A model generated the notes under the pieces. It searched no databases. It saw only the letters and a program-made list of their open reading frames with translations, and had not been told where the DNA came from. Below, in pieces: positions 1-8,978 of a stretch of 64,000 nucleotides of DNA. The position numbers and the translations under genes were made by a program. The stretch is from Spirochaetota bacterium. GTDB lineage: Bacteria > Spirochaetota > UBA4802 > UBA5368. How positions within the stretch are numbered: the first letter of the stretch is position 1; the number at the start of each line of letters is the position of its first letter. The stretch is taken from contig SCSX01000068.1 of assembly GCA_004297825.1 (NCBI GenBank), forward strand, positions 122,462 through 186,461. The letters are read 5' to 3'.

Positions 1-2
1 GG

Positions 3-86
3 GTGGCCGCAGGGGCCCGGACTCTCGCGGGAGAAATCGCGGACGCCCTCCGCGCGATCCCCCGGGAACAGGTGGATTGCACATAA
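3..86 (+). CDS. C-terminal tail of a gene entering from the left
   Basis: An open frame runs in from the window edge and stops at TAA 84–86, giving 27 residues that end AIPREQVDCT. The stretch is rich in Ala, Arg and Glu and reads like an amphipathic C-terminal helix, consistent with a real protein end. The stop is followed at once by non-coding hairpins, as expected past a gene end. Too short to assign a family; chance openness in GC-rich DNA cannot be excluded. Confidence 0.35.
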   Translation: MAAGARTLAGEIADALRAIPREQVDCT

Positions 87-117
87 CGGAAGTTCACCGC
101 CCGCGCTCGTCACGGGT

Positions 118-187
118 GTCACCCTGAGCGAAGTCGAAGGGCGACATTTATCGCCGGAAAGCATGGTTCGGCTCCGCTCACCATGAC
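118..187. repeat. Inverted pair of REP-like hairpins
   Basis: Two short hairpins lie 16 bases apart. The first (118–145) has arms GTCACCCT and AGGGCGAC around loop GAGCGAAGTCGA. The second (162–187), read on the minus strand, starts GTCATGGT, has loop GAGCGGAGCCGA and ends ACCATG. Loops match at 10 of 12 bases while the stems differ, so this is one element family in opposite orientations, the layout of a bacterial interspersed mosaic element. No transposase is next to it. It may also serve as a transcription end between the left-edge gene and the minus-strand gene that follows. Confidence 0.6.
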
Positions 188-253
188 TGTGGTTGGACGG
201 GGTTTATCCCGAGATTGTCGAGGGACTCGGGCGCCGATTCGCCATTCACCGGT

Positions 254-1255
254 TCAGGCGCGCCCCGCGAAAAACCGTGTCGGGCTTCCTTCGTCGGATT
301 CCGCCCGGCCGGCGTTCACCAGGTGCCTGAGTGTGAGCACTACCCAGCCCTCCGCCATCATGCGTTTTACCCCGCCCCCGCCCGGATAGAGCGTGCGAAG
401 AAGCTGCCTTACCGTGGCGCCCTTTCCACCGTACGAGCGGAGTGCCGCCCACACGTCCTCGATGCGCTTCCGCCTCCAGGCGATGAGCTCCCTGATACGG
501 CCGCGCGGGTCCGTCACCGGGCTTCCATGCGCGCTCAGGATGAGCTCCAGGCGCGGCAGTGCGAGCATCTCTTCGAGCGAGGCAATGTAGTCCATGAGAT
601 GGGACTTCGGGGGACCAAGCCATGAGGTTACGCCGCGGAGCACGTTGTCCCCGGAAAAAAGCACGCCCCTGCCCTCGTGGTAGAGCGATATATGGTCGTC
701 CGCGTGGCCGGGCGAGGGGAAGATGCACCACTCCTCGCTGTTTATTATGAGGGGGCCCCGTTCCGCGATGATCAGGTCAGGGTCCGGCAGGAAATTTATT
801 CCGAAGAGCTTCACGTAGTACCGGTGAACCAGCGGGGCGGCCGCGCGATAGAGTAGCTGCCTGAGCGGCGAGTTGGCCACGTCCCCGAAGATCGAGTCCC
901 CGCGCTGGTACGATGCGCGGTAGCGCTCCCCCGACGAGACGATAGACGCCATCTTCGCCGTGAGCGCAACGGGAACGCCGAGCGAGGCGCGGAGCGCGCG
1001 CAATCCGGAGAAATGGTCCGGATGGACATGGCTTGGAATGATGCGCGTTATGCGGAACCCACTGCCGCCCGCGTACATCGATTCCAGTTTCCGGAACTCC
1101 CGGACAAAGTGGCGCACCGATCCCGGGTCACCGTAACCCGCGTCGAATATAATGCCGTCCGGGCCCGGCAGCACGTAGATATTCACCGGAGGCTTCAATG
1201 CGCCAAACGCCCCCCTCTCCGTGATCATGAATATTCCCGCAGCCACCTCGCGCAT
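254..1255 (-). CDS. MBL-fold metallo-hydrolase
   Basis: 333 residues of the metallo-beta-lactamase superfamily. The metal signature HVHPDH lies in the first third (IIPSHVHPDHFSGL); a second His comes in FPSPGHADDH and an Asp in LFSGDNVL, giving the usual binuclear site, and a late His in LSAHGSP completes it. The C-terminal ~80 residues form a winged-helix-like tail, as in glyoxalase II-like and LACTB2-like hydrolases. The substrate cannot be read from sequence. It is cytoplasmic (no signal peptide), transcribed alone and divergent from the CDF transporter gene. Family call is firm; the specific reaction is unknown. Confidence 0.85.
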   Translation of the reverse strand: MREVAAGIFMITERGAFGALKPPVNIYVLPGPDGIIFDAGYGDPGSVRHFVREFRKLESMYAGGSGFRITRIIPSHVHPDHFSGLRALRASLGVPVALTAKMASIVSSGERYRASYQRGDSIFGDVANSPLRQLLYRAAAPLVHRYYVKLFGINFLPDPDLIIAERGPLIINSEEWCIFPSPGHADDHISLYHEGRGVLFSGDNVLRGVTSWLGPPKSHLMDYIASLEEMLALPRLELILSAHGSPVTDPRGRIRELIAWRRKRIEDVWAALRSYGGKGATVRQLLRTLYPGGGGVKRMMAEGWVVLTLRHLVNAGRAESDEGSPTRFFAGRA

Positions 1256-1494
1256 CCGCTTCTCCTTCGCACGGCCCCGGCCGGCGGTGGCGCCATATTT
1301 GCACTATCAGGATAGCCATATCCAGTATTTTCTTTTCTCGAAAGCATAAAATATCCTCTGAATATGCATTTTCTATTATTGGCAAATGTCGTTGCCCCCC
1401 GCCGGGGGGTATGGGGGGCTTTGGTCTTGCCCCATCATTGAAAAATTATTGACAATAATTCGAGGCACATTCCTGATTTACTTTAGGAATTCGA

Positions 1495-1597
1495 AATATC
1501 ATCGAGATCAGTCGATCCCGCGCGCGCGGGACGCGGACGGGCCCTTGCGGGCAGCAGGCAAAGCTCTGTGGGACAATATGTTCTGCGGGGCTTTTTT
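1495..1597 (+). promoter_or_regulatory. Putative NiCo (czcD) riboswitch with intrinsic terminator
   Basis: The leader of the cation-efflux gene folds like the NiCo riboswitch. A hairpin (TCCCGCG/CGCGGGA, 1516–1531) is followed by GCGGACGG, then a short hairpin GCCC-TTGC-GGGC (1541–1552), then A, then stem GCAGG/TCTGT (1554–1569), then GGGACA (1570–1575). Order and linkers match my recollection of the family: hairpin, GCAGCCGG, hairpin, GGCA, stem, GGGACA. The last stem shares bases with a terminator: AAAGCTCTG (1560–1568) pairs with CGGGGCTTT (1586–1594), followed by a T run. Metal binding should therefore block termination and switch efflux on. The closing P1 helix is not convincing. A TTGACA box lies at 1449–1454. 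Confidence 0.6.
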
Positions 1598-1636
1598 GTC
1601 ATTTGAGCACCCATGGAATGGAGAGGGGGTACCCAC

Positions 1637-2512
1637 ATGGCCTCACAGCATAACGATGGCGGGGCAAAGACCCGGGTCGCGCTCGCCTCGGTCTTTGCCG
1701 CGGTCTTCCTCACGGGATCCAAGGTGGCGGTGGGCGTGCTTACCGGGAGCCTTGGCATACTCTCGGAGGCCCTTCACTCCGGGCTCGATCTCGTCGCCGC
1801 GGTAATCACGTACTTCTCCGTAAGGGTATCGGACATCCCGGCGGACGATGATCATCATTACGGACACGGCAAGGTTGAAAATCTGTCAGCGTTTATCGAA
1901 ACGCTCCTTCTGCTCGTGACCTGCGCATGGATAATATACGAAGCAGCGCACCGTCTCATTACGGGAAGGGTGATGATCGAGGTTACCCCGTGGAGTTATA
2001 TCGTCGTTGCGGTTTCCGTCATCGTCGATTTCACGCGATCGCGCGCCCTCATGAAGGCGGCCCGTACGCACAACAGCCAGGCGCTCGAGGCCGATGCGCT
2101 TCATTTTTCGACCGATATCTGGAGCTCGGGCGTCGTCTTCCTGGGGCTCGTGTGCGCCAACTTTGGCTGGTTTTTCGCCGACGCGGTCGCGGCGTTTCTC
2201 GTGGCGCTCATCGTCCTTTTCGTCTCCTACAGGCTCGGGAGGCGCTCGGTAGAGGTCCTGCTCGACAAGGCGCCGGGCGATATCGTGCCCAGCGTGAGCC
2301 GCATCGCCGCGGCGACGCCCGGAATCCTCCGGTACCACGACGTGAGGGCGAGGAACGCGGGGGCGGACGTATTCATCGACCTCTGCATCCACGTGGCGCC
2401 CCACTGCACCATCGCGGAAGCTCACGGAATCGCGGAGGAGCTCGAGCGGCGCATCACGGCCGCGATCCCGCGGTGCACGGTGCACATCCACGAGGAGCCC
2501 GAGGACGCATAA
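1637..2512 (+). CDS. Cation diffusion facilitator (CDF) metal efflux transporter
   Basis: 291 residues with the CDF layout: six membrane helices, then a cytoplasmic ferredoxin-like domain. Transport-site residues are visible in helix 2 (SEALHSGLDL) and helix 5 (DALHFSTDIW), both with HxxxD. The His in helix 5 is typical of Zn/Co/Cd/Ni members rather than Mn/Fe ones. A His-containing segment DDDHHYGHGK precedes helix 3. The ATG at 1637 is chosen over 1613 because GAGAGGGGG sits just upstream. A riboswitch-like leader with terminator precedes it, supporting Ni/Co efflux. The gene converges on the next one with 2 bases between stops. Confidence 0.9.
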   Translation: MASQHNDGGAKTRVALASVFAAVFLTGSKVAVGVLTGSLGILSEALHSGLDLVAAVITYFSVRVSDIPADDDHHYGHGKVENLSAFIETLLLLVTCAWIIYEAAHRLITGRVMIEVTPWSYIVVAVSVIVDFTRSRALMKAARTHNSQALEADALHFSTDIWSSGVVFLGLVCANFGWFFADAVAAFLVALIVLFVSYRLGRRSVEVLLDKAPGDIVPSVSRIAAATPGILRYHDVRARNAGADVFIDLCIHVAPHCTIAEAHGIAEELERRITAAIPRCTVHIHEEPEDA

Positions 2513-2514
2513 AC

Positions 2515-3456
2515 CTAGGTCTCCAGCAGCGCATCCTTCCGGATCCAGACGGTATTCAGCCATTCCTGGAATCGCGCCTGGTATTCCTTGTCCTCGATGT
2601 AATCGCCGAGCAGTTCGGCGGTGATGGGTATCTTTTCCACCAGGACGCGCACCTCCCTCACCCTGCCCGAGAGAAAGCTCCAGAACCTGGTGTCGCCGCC
2701 GGGGTACACTATGGTCACGTTGAGGATGCTGCGCAACTGTTCCCCCATCGTGGTGAGCACGAATCCCACGCCCCCGGCCTTCGGCCGGAGGAGGTGCTTG
2801 AAGGGCGATTTCTGGCCGATATGCTTCTTCGCGGTAAAGCGGGTTCCCTCGACAAAATTCATCACGGAAACGGGTATCTTTTCGAACTTCCTGCACGCCT
2901 TGCGGGTGATTTCGATGTCCTTGCCGCGCAGGTGGGGGAATTTCTTTAAAAATGCCGCGGAGTAGCGCTTCATGAAGGGAAAATCGAGCGCCCACCATGC
3001 CACGCCCAGGAGCGGCACCCATATAAGCTCTTTTTTCAGAAAGAATTTCAGAAACGGTATCTTGCGGTTGAACACCTTCTGCAGCACGACGATGTCGCTC
3101 CAGGTCTGGTGGTTGGCGATGACGAGGTACCATTGTTTCATCGAGAGGTCGTCCATCCCCCGCACATCCCACCGAATCCCCTTGGTAAGGTTGATATTCA
3201 GGTTATTCACCGATATCCAGCCCTTGGCTATGCCGTTTATGACCTTCCCGCAAAGTTTTCTCCAGCCGTCTATCGGAACGGCAAGCTTCAGCAGGGCCGC
3301 AGTCATGAGGGGTCCGAAACAGAATGCCGTGTTCGCCGCGAGGAGCAGGACCGATATCGCCCCGTGAATGTGGTACCCGATCGTGGTAAATATCGACTCC
3401 CTCCCCCCGGGGACGGGGTTTACGACGCGTTTTTCTTCAGCAATTCTCATGGCCAT
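2515..3456 (-). CDS. 1-acyl-sn-glycerol-3-phosphate acyltransferase-like (PlsC superfamily)
   Basis: 313 residues. An N-terminal hydrophobic segment (about 30–55) should anchor it to the inner membrane. Catalytic block I appears as ANHQTWSD (NHxxWxD variant of HxxxxD) and block III as VEGTRFT. The length and spacing resemble the long LCLAT/YihG-type acyltransferases rather than compact PlsC. Likely reaction: acyl transfer to lysophosphatidate or a related glycerolipid. GGAGAT stands about 9 bases before the ATG. Transcribed alone; possibly co-regulated with the large signalling gene upstream, 225 bases away, in which I see no promoter or terminator of note. Confidence 0.82.
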   Translation of the reverse strand: MAMRIAEEKRVVNPVPGGRESIFTTIGYHIHGAISVLLLAANTAFCFGPLMTAALLKLAVPIDGWRKLCGKVINGIAKGWISVNNLNINLTKGIRWDVRGMDDLSMKQWYLVIANHQTWSDIVVLQKVFNRKIPFLKFFLKKELIWVPLLGVAWWALDFPFMKRYSAAFLKKFPHLRGKDIEITRKACRKFEKIPVSVMNFVEGTRFTAKKHIGQKSPFKHLLRPKAGGVGFVLTTMGEQLRSILNVTIVYPGGDTRFWSFLSGRVREVRVLVEKIPITAELLGDYIEDKEYQARFQEWLNTVWIRKDALLET

Positions 3457-3681
3457 GGGTGAGATCTCCAGTATTTTATTGTATACCGCAACACAGAATC
3501 GAAGGGAGGCGGCGTTCCAGCGAGTTTATGTCACTGATTTATGAGACAGATATAGCGCACACCGGTTGCAAAATAAAATCTTTATGTAATATTACAAACA
3601 ATTTTTTGCCGTCCTAATTATTTCGGTCCGCAGCGGACGGCGATCCTTGAGCCCCGTACCGGTCTTCAGCCGGCCGGCCGG

Positions 3682-6600
3682 CTATTTCGCGCGGAACTCG
3701 ACTATCAGGATGGTCAGGTCGTCCTCTATCTGCCGCCCCTCGCCCGTATATTCCCTGACCTGGGCGTATATCCCCTCGCACATGCGGGAGGGCGACTCCC
3801 CGGAAAGCGACCCCGCCATCTCGAAAAACGCGTCGTCCCCCATCATCACCAGGTTCTCGTTGCGCGCCTCGGTGATGCCGTCCGTATACAGTATCAGCTT
3901 ATCGCCGCGTTCAAGGAGGATCGTACGGTCGTCGAACTCCGGTTTCAGGTCCTCAAGGATGAGGCGTCCCTTGAGTTGCACGATTTCGAGCGAACCCCCG
4001 CGGCGCACGAGGATCGGGCGCGGGTGTCCCGCCGAGCAAAGCGCGAGCTTCCCGCTTTTCAGATCCAGGCAGCCCGCACACGCGGTAATAAAATTGCTGC
4101 CCATCTTCCCCTCGAGCGCCTGCTGGATCGATCGGAGCGTCGCCGCCGGCGAATCGAGGGTATCACTCCAGGTATGCAGGGACATCTTGACCATGGACGC
4201 GAGAAGGGCGGCAGGCACGCCGTGTCCCGACACGTCGCAAATGAAAAGGCCGAGCAGGCCCCGCCGCGCGTCATACAGCACGTCAAGGAAATCGCCGCCC
4301 ACGCCCATCATGGGCGCGTAGGTGAAGGCGAGCTCCGCCCCGGGTATGCGCGGAATTTTCTGGGGGAGGAGCGCCGTCTGTATCTTTTGGGCAAGGGTTA
4401 TCTGGTTTTCGAGCTCCTGCTTCTGGCTCTCTATGGTTAGGGTGCGCTCGGCGACCTTCTCCTCCAGATTCGCGTACAGGCCCGCGTTTTCAATGGAGAT
4501 CGCGGCCTGGGTCATGAACACGGAGAGGAGGTCGGCGTCATCGTCGGTGAATACGCCGGTCGAGAGGGGATTGTCCAGGTAACATACCCCGATCATGCGT
4601 TCGCCCCGGGAAACCGGAATGCAGAGGATCGACTTGAGACCATAGTCCCGCACGCTGCGGAACTCGGTGAGGGCCTCGTCCTCCCCCGCGTTCGTGGTGA
4701 TCATGGCCCTGCCGCGCCGGAAGACGTCCTCTATAATGTGCTGCGAATACTCCGGTATGCCGGATTCACCAATATTCTTGGCGGCCCTGAGCTCTATGGC
4801 GCCGGTACGCTCGTTGTGCATGAAGAGGTAGCCGCGCTGGGCCCCGGTCACCTCGATCGCGCGCGCCATTACGTGCTCCAGGAGCACGTCGAGCCGGAGG
4901 ATCGAGCTCATGTCCTGGCTGATCCTGATTATCGACGAAAGCCTCTGGCGGTCGGTGAGCCTCTGCATGGGACCACGCTCCTCCGCGGCAGCGCCCGCGC
5001 TTTCCGCGGCCTTGCGCTCGTATTGGCGCGCGGCTATTTCCCGGAAAAGCCGCAGCGCCGATTCGAGCCGCCCGGCTGCCTTTCCCCTGTCCCCCGACAC
5101 GCGCAGCACGAGACCAAACTCCAGGAGCGTCTTCGCCAGCTCGAAACGCCTTCCCGCACGCGAACACTCCTCGACCGCACGCCGGTAGAGCCGTTCCGCC
5201 CGCGCGGGTCTTCCCGCGAGCGCCTGGAACCGCGCACGCACCCGGAGCGCGGGGCCCAGATGCGCGGGCCAGCTCCGGCAGGCCTTCCACGCCTCGGCGC
5301 AGGCAGCGCGGATCTCGGCAAGGCGCCGTCCCCGTTCGCCTTCTTCCATCGCCGCGTGCTCGTCCTCGTAGGCGCGCAGGAGCGCCTCGGCCCGGTAGAC
5401 GTAGAGCGGGGCCGCATAGACGCGCAGGGTGAACTTGTGCCGGCGGTCGAGCCCGCGCGCGGCTTCCGTCATGCGCAGCGCGCGCACATGATCGCCCGTC
5501 TCGGTATAGAAATACCCCATGTACGCGCTCGCGAGGAAATGCGCGAACCAGATGCCCTGGCTTCTCGAAAGCTCCATGGCCCGCTGCCCGTATTCGCGCG
5601 CGCGCGCGTAATCGCCGCTCTCGACGTACACCCAGACGAGGTTCGCGAAGGCGTTGGACAGCCCGAAGTCGTTGCGGATCTTCGTGCTGATATCGATCCA
5701 CTCGTACAGGGATTTCTCGCACTCCTCGTAGCGCGACATGTAGTACTGGTTGACGCTCATTATGTTGCAGGTCTGCCCCGTTTCCCAGAGGTCGCCTATT
5801 CGCCTGAAATCCGCGTACGCCCTGCCCAGCCAGTCCGCGCTCTGCTCCATGTCGCCCGCCCACGAATAATGGGTGCCGATTAACTGCTTGGAGATCGCGA
5901 TGTACAGCGCGTCCTCGATCTTCCGGGCGATATCGAGCCCGCGCTTCAGGTAGATCATCGCCAGGCCCCGCACGGGCGCCGCCGAATACATCATGCCCAG
6001 TCCCAGCAGGCTGATCGCGAGCTCCCGCGAGGTTCCGATACTCTTCTCGGAAATGTTCAGCATGCGCAGGGTGGAGCGCACGAATTTCAGGAGCGAGGAG
6101 AGCGCGTAGTTCCAACCCAGCGTATGGTAGAACTGAATGACGAGCTTCAGCCTCAGGTTCTCCGGGCGGCGCCGCGCCCTGTAGGCCGGAGGGAACAACC
6201 GGAGGAGGAGATGTACGGCGAACTCCCTGAAAATCCCCGCGATCACCGCGGGCATCGAGAGCGGAAGCGTCTCCCCGAGAAGGGAGAGACCCTGGGCGCC
6301 GAATTTCTCGGAATTCGCGAAATCGCCTTTTTTAAAATATGCATAGCTTATCTGCCGGTAGGCCCACGCCTTTTCCTGCTCCGCGGCAAGGTGCGGGAGG
6401 AGGCGCGTGTAGAGCGCGATCACGTCGTCGTTCCTGCCGGTGACCAGGAAGAGCTCCCCGGTCATCTTCATGCATTCGCGCAGGAGTGGGCCCGTGCGCG
6501 CGTGCGCGGATTCGAAGCCGCCTTCGGCCTCCAGTATCTTCATCATCGCGGCGAAGTACCCGATCGCGTCTTCGTTCGCGAAGCTCGCCATCGCATTTTT

Positions 6601-8832
6601 CCCGGCGGGCAGCGCATACCTGAGCACGCCCTCACCGTCCCCCGCCTGGGTGAAATGATGTACGAGGTCGAACGCCGAATGCTCCCCCCCGCGCTCCAGG
6701 GTACGGGCTATCTCGAGGTGCAGGGCCCTCCTGCGTTCCTCCCCGATTCTATTATAGAAAGCCTCCTTGATCCTGTCGTGGACGAAAAAGAGCTTTCCCT
6801 TTTCCTGCGCGTCGGCCTCGAGGAGCTGCATCGCGACGGCGCGGTCCACGATGTGCACCACCTCGTCATGCGTGAAGCCTTCCCCCGCGCCCGAACCCCC
6901 GACCAGCAATTCGAACAGGAGCCGGATGTCGAACCTGCGGCCTATCACCGCGGCGCACGAGAGCACCTGGTTTTCGCGCGCGGAGAGCCCGTCGATCCGC
7001 TTCATGACGGTGTCGAGCATCGTGGAGGAGATGTTGACCCTGCGCAGGCGCGCCTCGTTGGCGCGCCATGAGCCGTTCACCAGTGAGAGCGCGCCGTCCT
7101 GGACGAGCTGTTTCAGTATCTCGACCGCGAAAAAGGGATTGCCCATGCTCTTGTTATACACGATGTCCGCGATCTGCCCCACCTGGTCGCGCTCCTCGTA
7201 TAAAAGCCCCGCGATGAAGGCGGCGACCGATTCCCGATCGAACGGGGGCAGGCTCATCAGCTCGAGGGGCCGGCCGGAATCGCGCGCGCTTCGGATGAGC
7301 CTCTGTACGCCGTGGTCGTCGCCCGTTTCGTTATCCCTGAACGCCCCGACGATCATCACGGGGGCGTGCGCGATCGAGGAGGCGATCTCGTCCAGGAGCG
7401 AAAAGCTGCCCTCGTCGGACCATTGCAGGTCGTCCAGGAAAATCACGAGCGGGGCATTCGTGCCGGCCAGGGCGAGGATGAACCCCGCGTTCACCATGAG
7501 AAAGCGGCGGTTTTCCCGCTCGGGGTCCAGCTCCACCGGTGAGGGCGTGTCGCCCGTGATCTCGCGCGCGAGCGGGTTAAGCCGGAGCGCCAGCCCCATG
7601 AGGTCCCCGCAGCGGGCGCGCACGCGCTCGCTCACGGCGTCCTTTTCGGCCGGGCTCATCCTCGCGAACTTGTTAAAAAACACGTTTTCGGCGTCAATGA
7701 TGGGCCCGTAGGGGTTCTTGTTCTCGGAGGCGAAGCATTTCCCCTCGGCGAAGGTGCCTCCGCCGGCGATGACGAGCGCCCTGAGCTCCTCGGCCAGGCG
7801 CGTCTTTCCGCGGCCCGCCTCCCCGCCGATCAGGCATATCGACCCCCTCCCGCGCAGCAGGTCGTTCCAGCGCGTCTTAAGCCGCGCAAGCTCCGCCTCG
7901 CGGCCTACCAGGTTGGTGCGAAAATTCAGGCGCTCCAGCCGGTCGTCGCTCCCCGGGATGAAATCGCGGTCCCCCGAGAGCGCGCGCAGGACGTCCCGCT
8001 GCAGGCCGCGGGCGCTCTGGTAGCGGTTCTCCGGCTCCTTTTCCAGGAGCTTGAGCACGATCCGCTCCACCACCATGGGGATGCCGGGCGCGCGGCGCGA
8101 GGGCGGCTCGGGAGGCTGGGCGATGTGCAGGTGAATGAGCGAGCTTACGTCGTTCGCGCTAAAGGGGAGCATCCCGGCGAGCAGGCGGTACATGAGCACC
8201 CCGAGCGAATAGAGATCGGAGCGCTCGTCGACGCCGCGGCGCATCATGCCGCTCTGCTCGGGCGACATGTAGCTGAAGGTTCCGATTACGGCCTCGCGGC
8301 CCGATTCGCTGAACTCCCGCACGTGCGCGAGGCCGAAATCGATGAGCATGGCGCGCCTGCCGCCCGCCCCGTCCGCGGCGAGCATCACGTTCCCGGGGGA
8401 GAGGTCGCGGTGCACCACGCCCAGCTCGTGCACGTGTGCCAGGGCCTCGCACAAATGGGACACGATGTGGAGCGTCTCGTCCACCGAAAAGCGCGCGCCT
8501 TCCTTGATGAGGGCATGCAGGTTTTCGCCATCGATATATTCCATGACGATGTAGGGAACCCCCGTGACTCCGTCCAAAGAGATTTCCCCCACCTCCACCA
8601 CCTTCACGATGCCGGGATGGCTCACGCGCGCGACCAGCCGCGCCTCCGCGTGAAAGCGGATCACGTCCTCGATGCGATGCGAGCAGTCGGCGTCCCGTAC
8701 GATCTTGATCGCGTAGAGCCTGCCGGGATTATCCACGGCGCGGGCGCGGTAGACCACGCTCATGCCGCCTTCCCCGATCAGGTCCTCGACGAGGTATCGT
8801 TCATTGATTATTCGGTTCGTGAGATTTGTCAT
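3682..8832 (-). CDS. Ser/Thr kinase–AAA ATPase–TPR–GAF–SpoIIE phosphatase giant regulator
   Basis: 1716 residues. Residues 1–285 are a protein kinase: Gly loop GEGGMSVVY, Lys43 in AIKIV, catalytic loop HRDLSPGN (Asp143; the usual Lys is Ser), DFG at 165–167 and SPEQ at 190–193. A PknK/MalT-like ATPase follows with P-loop GGEAGRGKT (336–344) and Walker B VIFLDDLQWSD. About 500 residues of TPR-like helices come next, then a GAF domain (roughly 1290–1440), a coiled coil, and a PP2C/SpoIIE phosphatase with GGDFLDV, CDVSGHGVP, YTDGITEA and EDDLTIL. It probably integrates a ligand signal with opposing kinase and phosphatase outputs. No anti-sigma or antagonist gene is adjacent. Confidence 0.9.
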   Translation of the reverse strand: MTNLTNRIINERYLVEDLIGEGGMSVVYRARAVDNPGRLYAIKIVRDADCSHRIEDVIRFHAEARLVARVSHPGIVKVVEVGEISLDGVTGVPYIVMEYIDGENLHALIKEGARFSVDETLHIVSHLCEALAHVHELGVVHRDLSPGNVMLAADGAGGRRAMLIDFGLAHVREFSESGREAVIGTFSYMSPEQSGMMRRGVDERSDLYSLGVLMYRLLAGMLPFSANDVSSLIHLHIAQPPEPPSRRAPGIPMVVERIVLKLLEKEPENRYQSARGLQRDVLRALSGDRDFIPGSDDRLERLNFRTNLVGREAELARLKTRWNDLLRGRGSICLIGGEAGRGKTRLAEELRALVIAGGGTFAEGKCFASENKNPYGPIIDAENVFFNKFARMSPAEKDAVSERVRARCGDLMGLALRLNPLAREITGDTPSPVELDPERENRRFLMVNAGFILALAGTNAPLVIFLDDLQWSDEGSFSLLDEIASSIAHAPVMIVGAFRDNETGDDHGVQRLIRSARDSGRPLELMSLPPFDRESVAAFIAGLLYEERDQVGQIADIVYNKSMGNPFFAVEILKQLVQDGALSLVNGSWRANEARLRRVNISSTMLDTVMKRIDGLSARENQVLSCAAVIGRRFDIRLLFELLVGGSGAGEGFTHDEVVHIVDRAVAMQLLEADAQEKGKLFFVHDRIKEAFYNRIGEERRRALHLEIARTLERGGEHSAFDLVHHFTQAGDGEGVLRYALPAGKNAMASFANEDAIGYFAAMMKILEAEGGFESAHARTGPLLRECMKMTGELFLVTGRNDDVIALYTRLLPHLAAEQEKAWAYRQISYAYFKKGDFANSEKFGAQGLSLLGETLPLSMPAVIAGIFREFAVHLLLRLFPPAYRARRRPENLRLKLVIQFYHTLGWNYALSSLLKFVRSTLRMLNISEKSIGTSRELAISLLGLGMMYSAAPVRGLAMIYLKRGLDIARKIEDALYIAISKQLIGTHYSWAGDMEQSADWLGRAYADFRRIGDLWETGQTCNIMSVNQYYMSRYEECEKSLYEWIDISTKIRNDFGLSNAFANLVWVYVESGDYARAREYGQRAMELSRSQGIWFAHFLASAYMGYFYTETGDHVRALRMTEAARGLDRRHKFTLRVYAAPLYVYRAEALLRAYEDEHAAMEEGERGRRLAEIRAACAEAWKACRSWPAHLGPALRVRARFQALAGRPARAERLYRRAVEECSRAGRRFELAKTLLEFGLVLRVSGDRGKAAGRLESALRLFREIAARQYERKAAESAGAAAEERGPMQRLTDRQRLSSIIRISQDMSSILRLDVLLEHVMARAIEVTGAQRGYLFMHNERTGAIELRAAKNIGESGIPEYSQHIIEDVFRRGRAMITTNAGEDEALTEFRSVRDYGLKSILCIPVSRGERMIGVCYLDNPLSTGVFTDDDADLLSVFMTQAAISIENAGLYANLEEKVAERTLTIESQKQELENQITLAQKIQTALLPQKIPRIPGAELAFTYAPMMGVGGDFLDVLYDARRGLLGLFICDVSGHGVPAALLASMVKMSLHTWSDTLDSPAATLRSIQQALEGKMGSNFITACAGCLDLKSGKLALCSAGHPRPILVRRGGSLEIVQLKGRLILEDLKPEFDDRTILLERGDKLILYTDGITEARNENLVMMGDDAFFEMAGSLSGESPSRMCEGIYAQVREYTGEGRQIEDDLTILIVEFRAK

Positions 8833-8978
8833 GGCATTACCGGGTCATCGCCGCGCGCGCCCGAGGGCCTTTCTATATAGTGACGTTAATATGGTAAAGA
8901 AAGATCATAGACCGTCAATTACTTTTAGCCCTCTCGGGCGGGGGGTCCGATACGCTTCACGGAAGATCGCGCGCGCCC

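Noticed and set aside
1386..1805. 139-codon plus-strand frame before and into the CDF gene
   Set aside because: It runs through the riboswitch-like leader and terminator and then overlaps the CDF gene in another frame.
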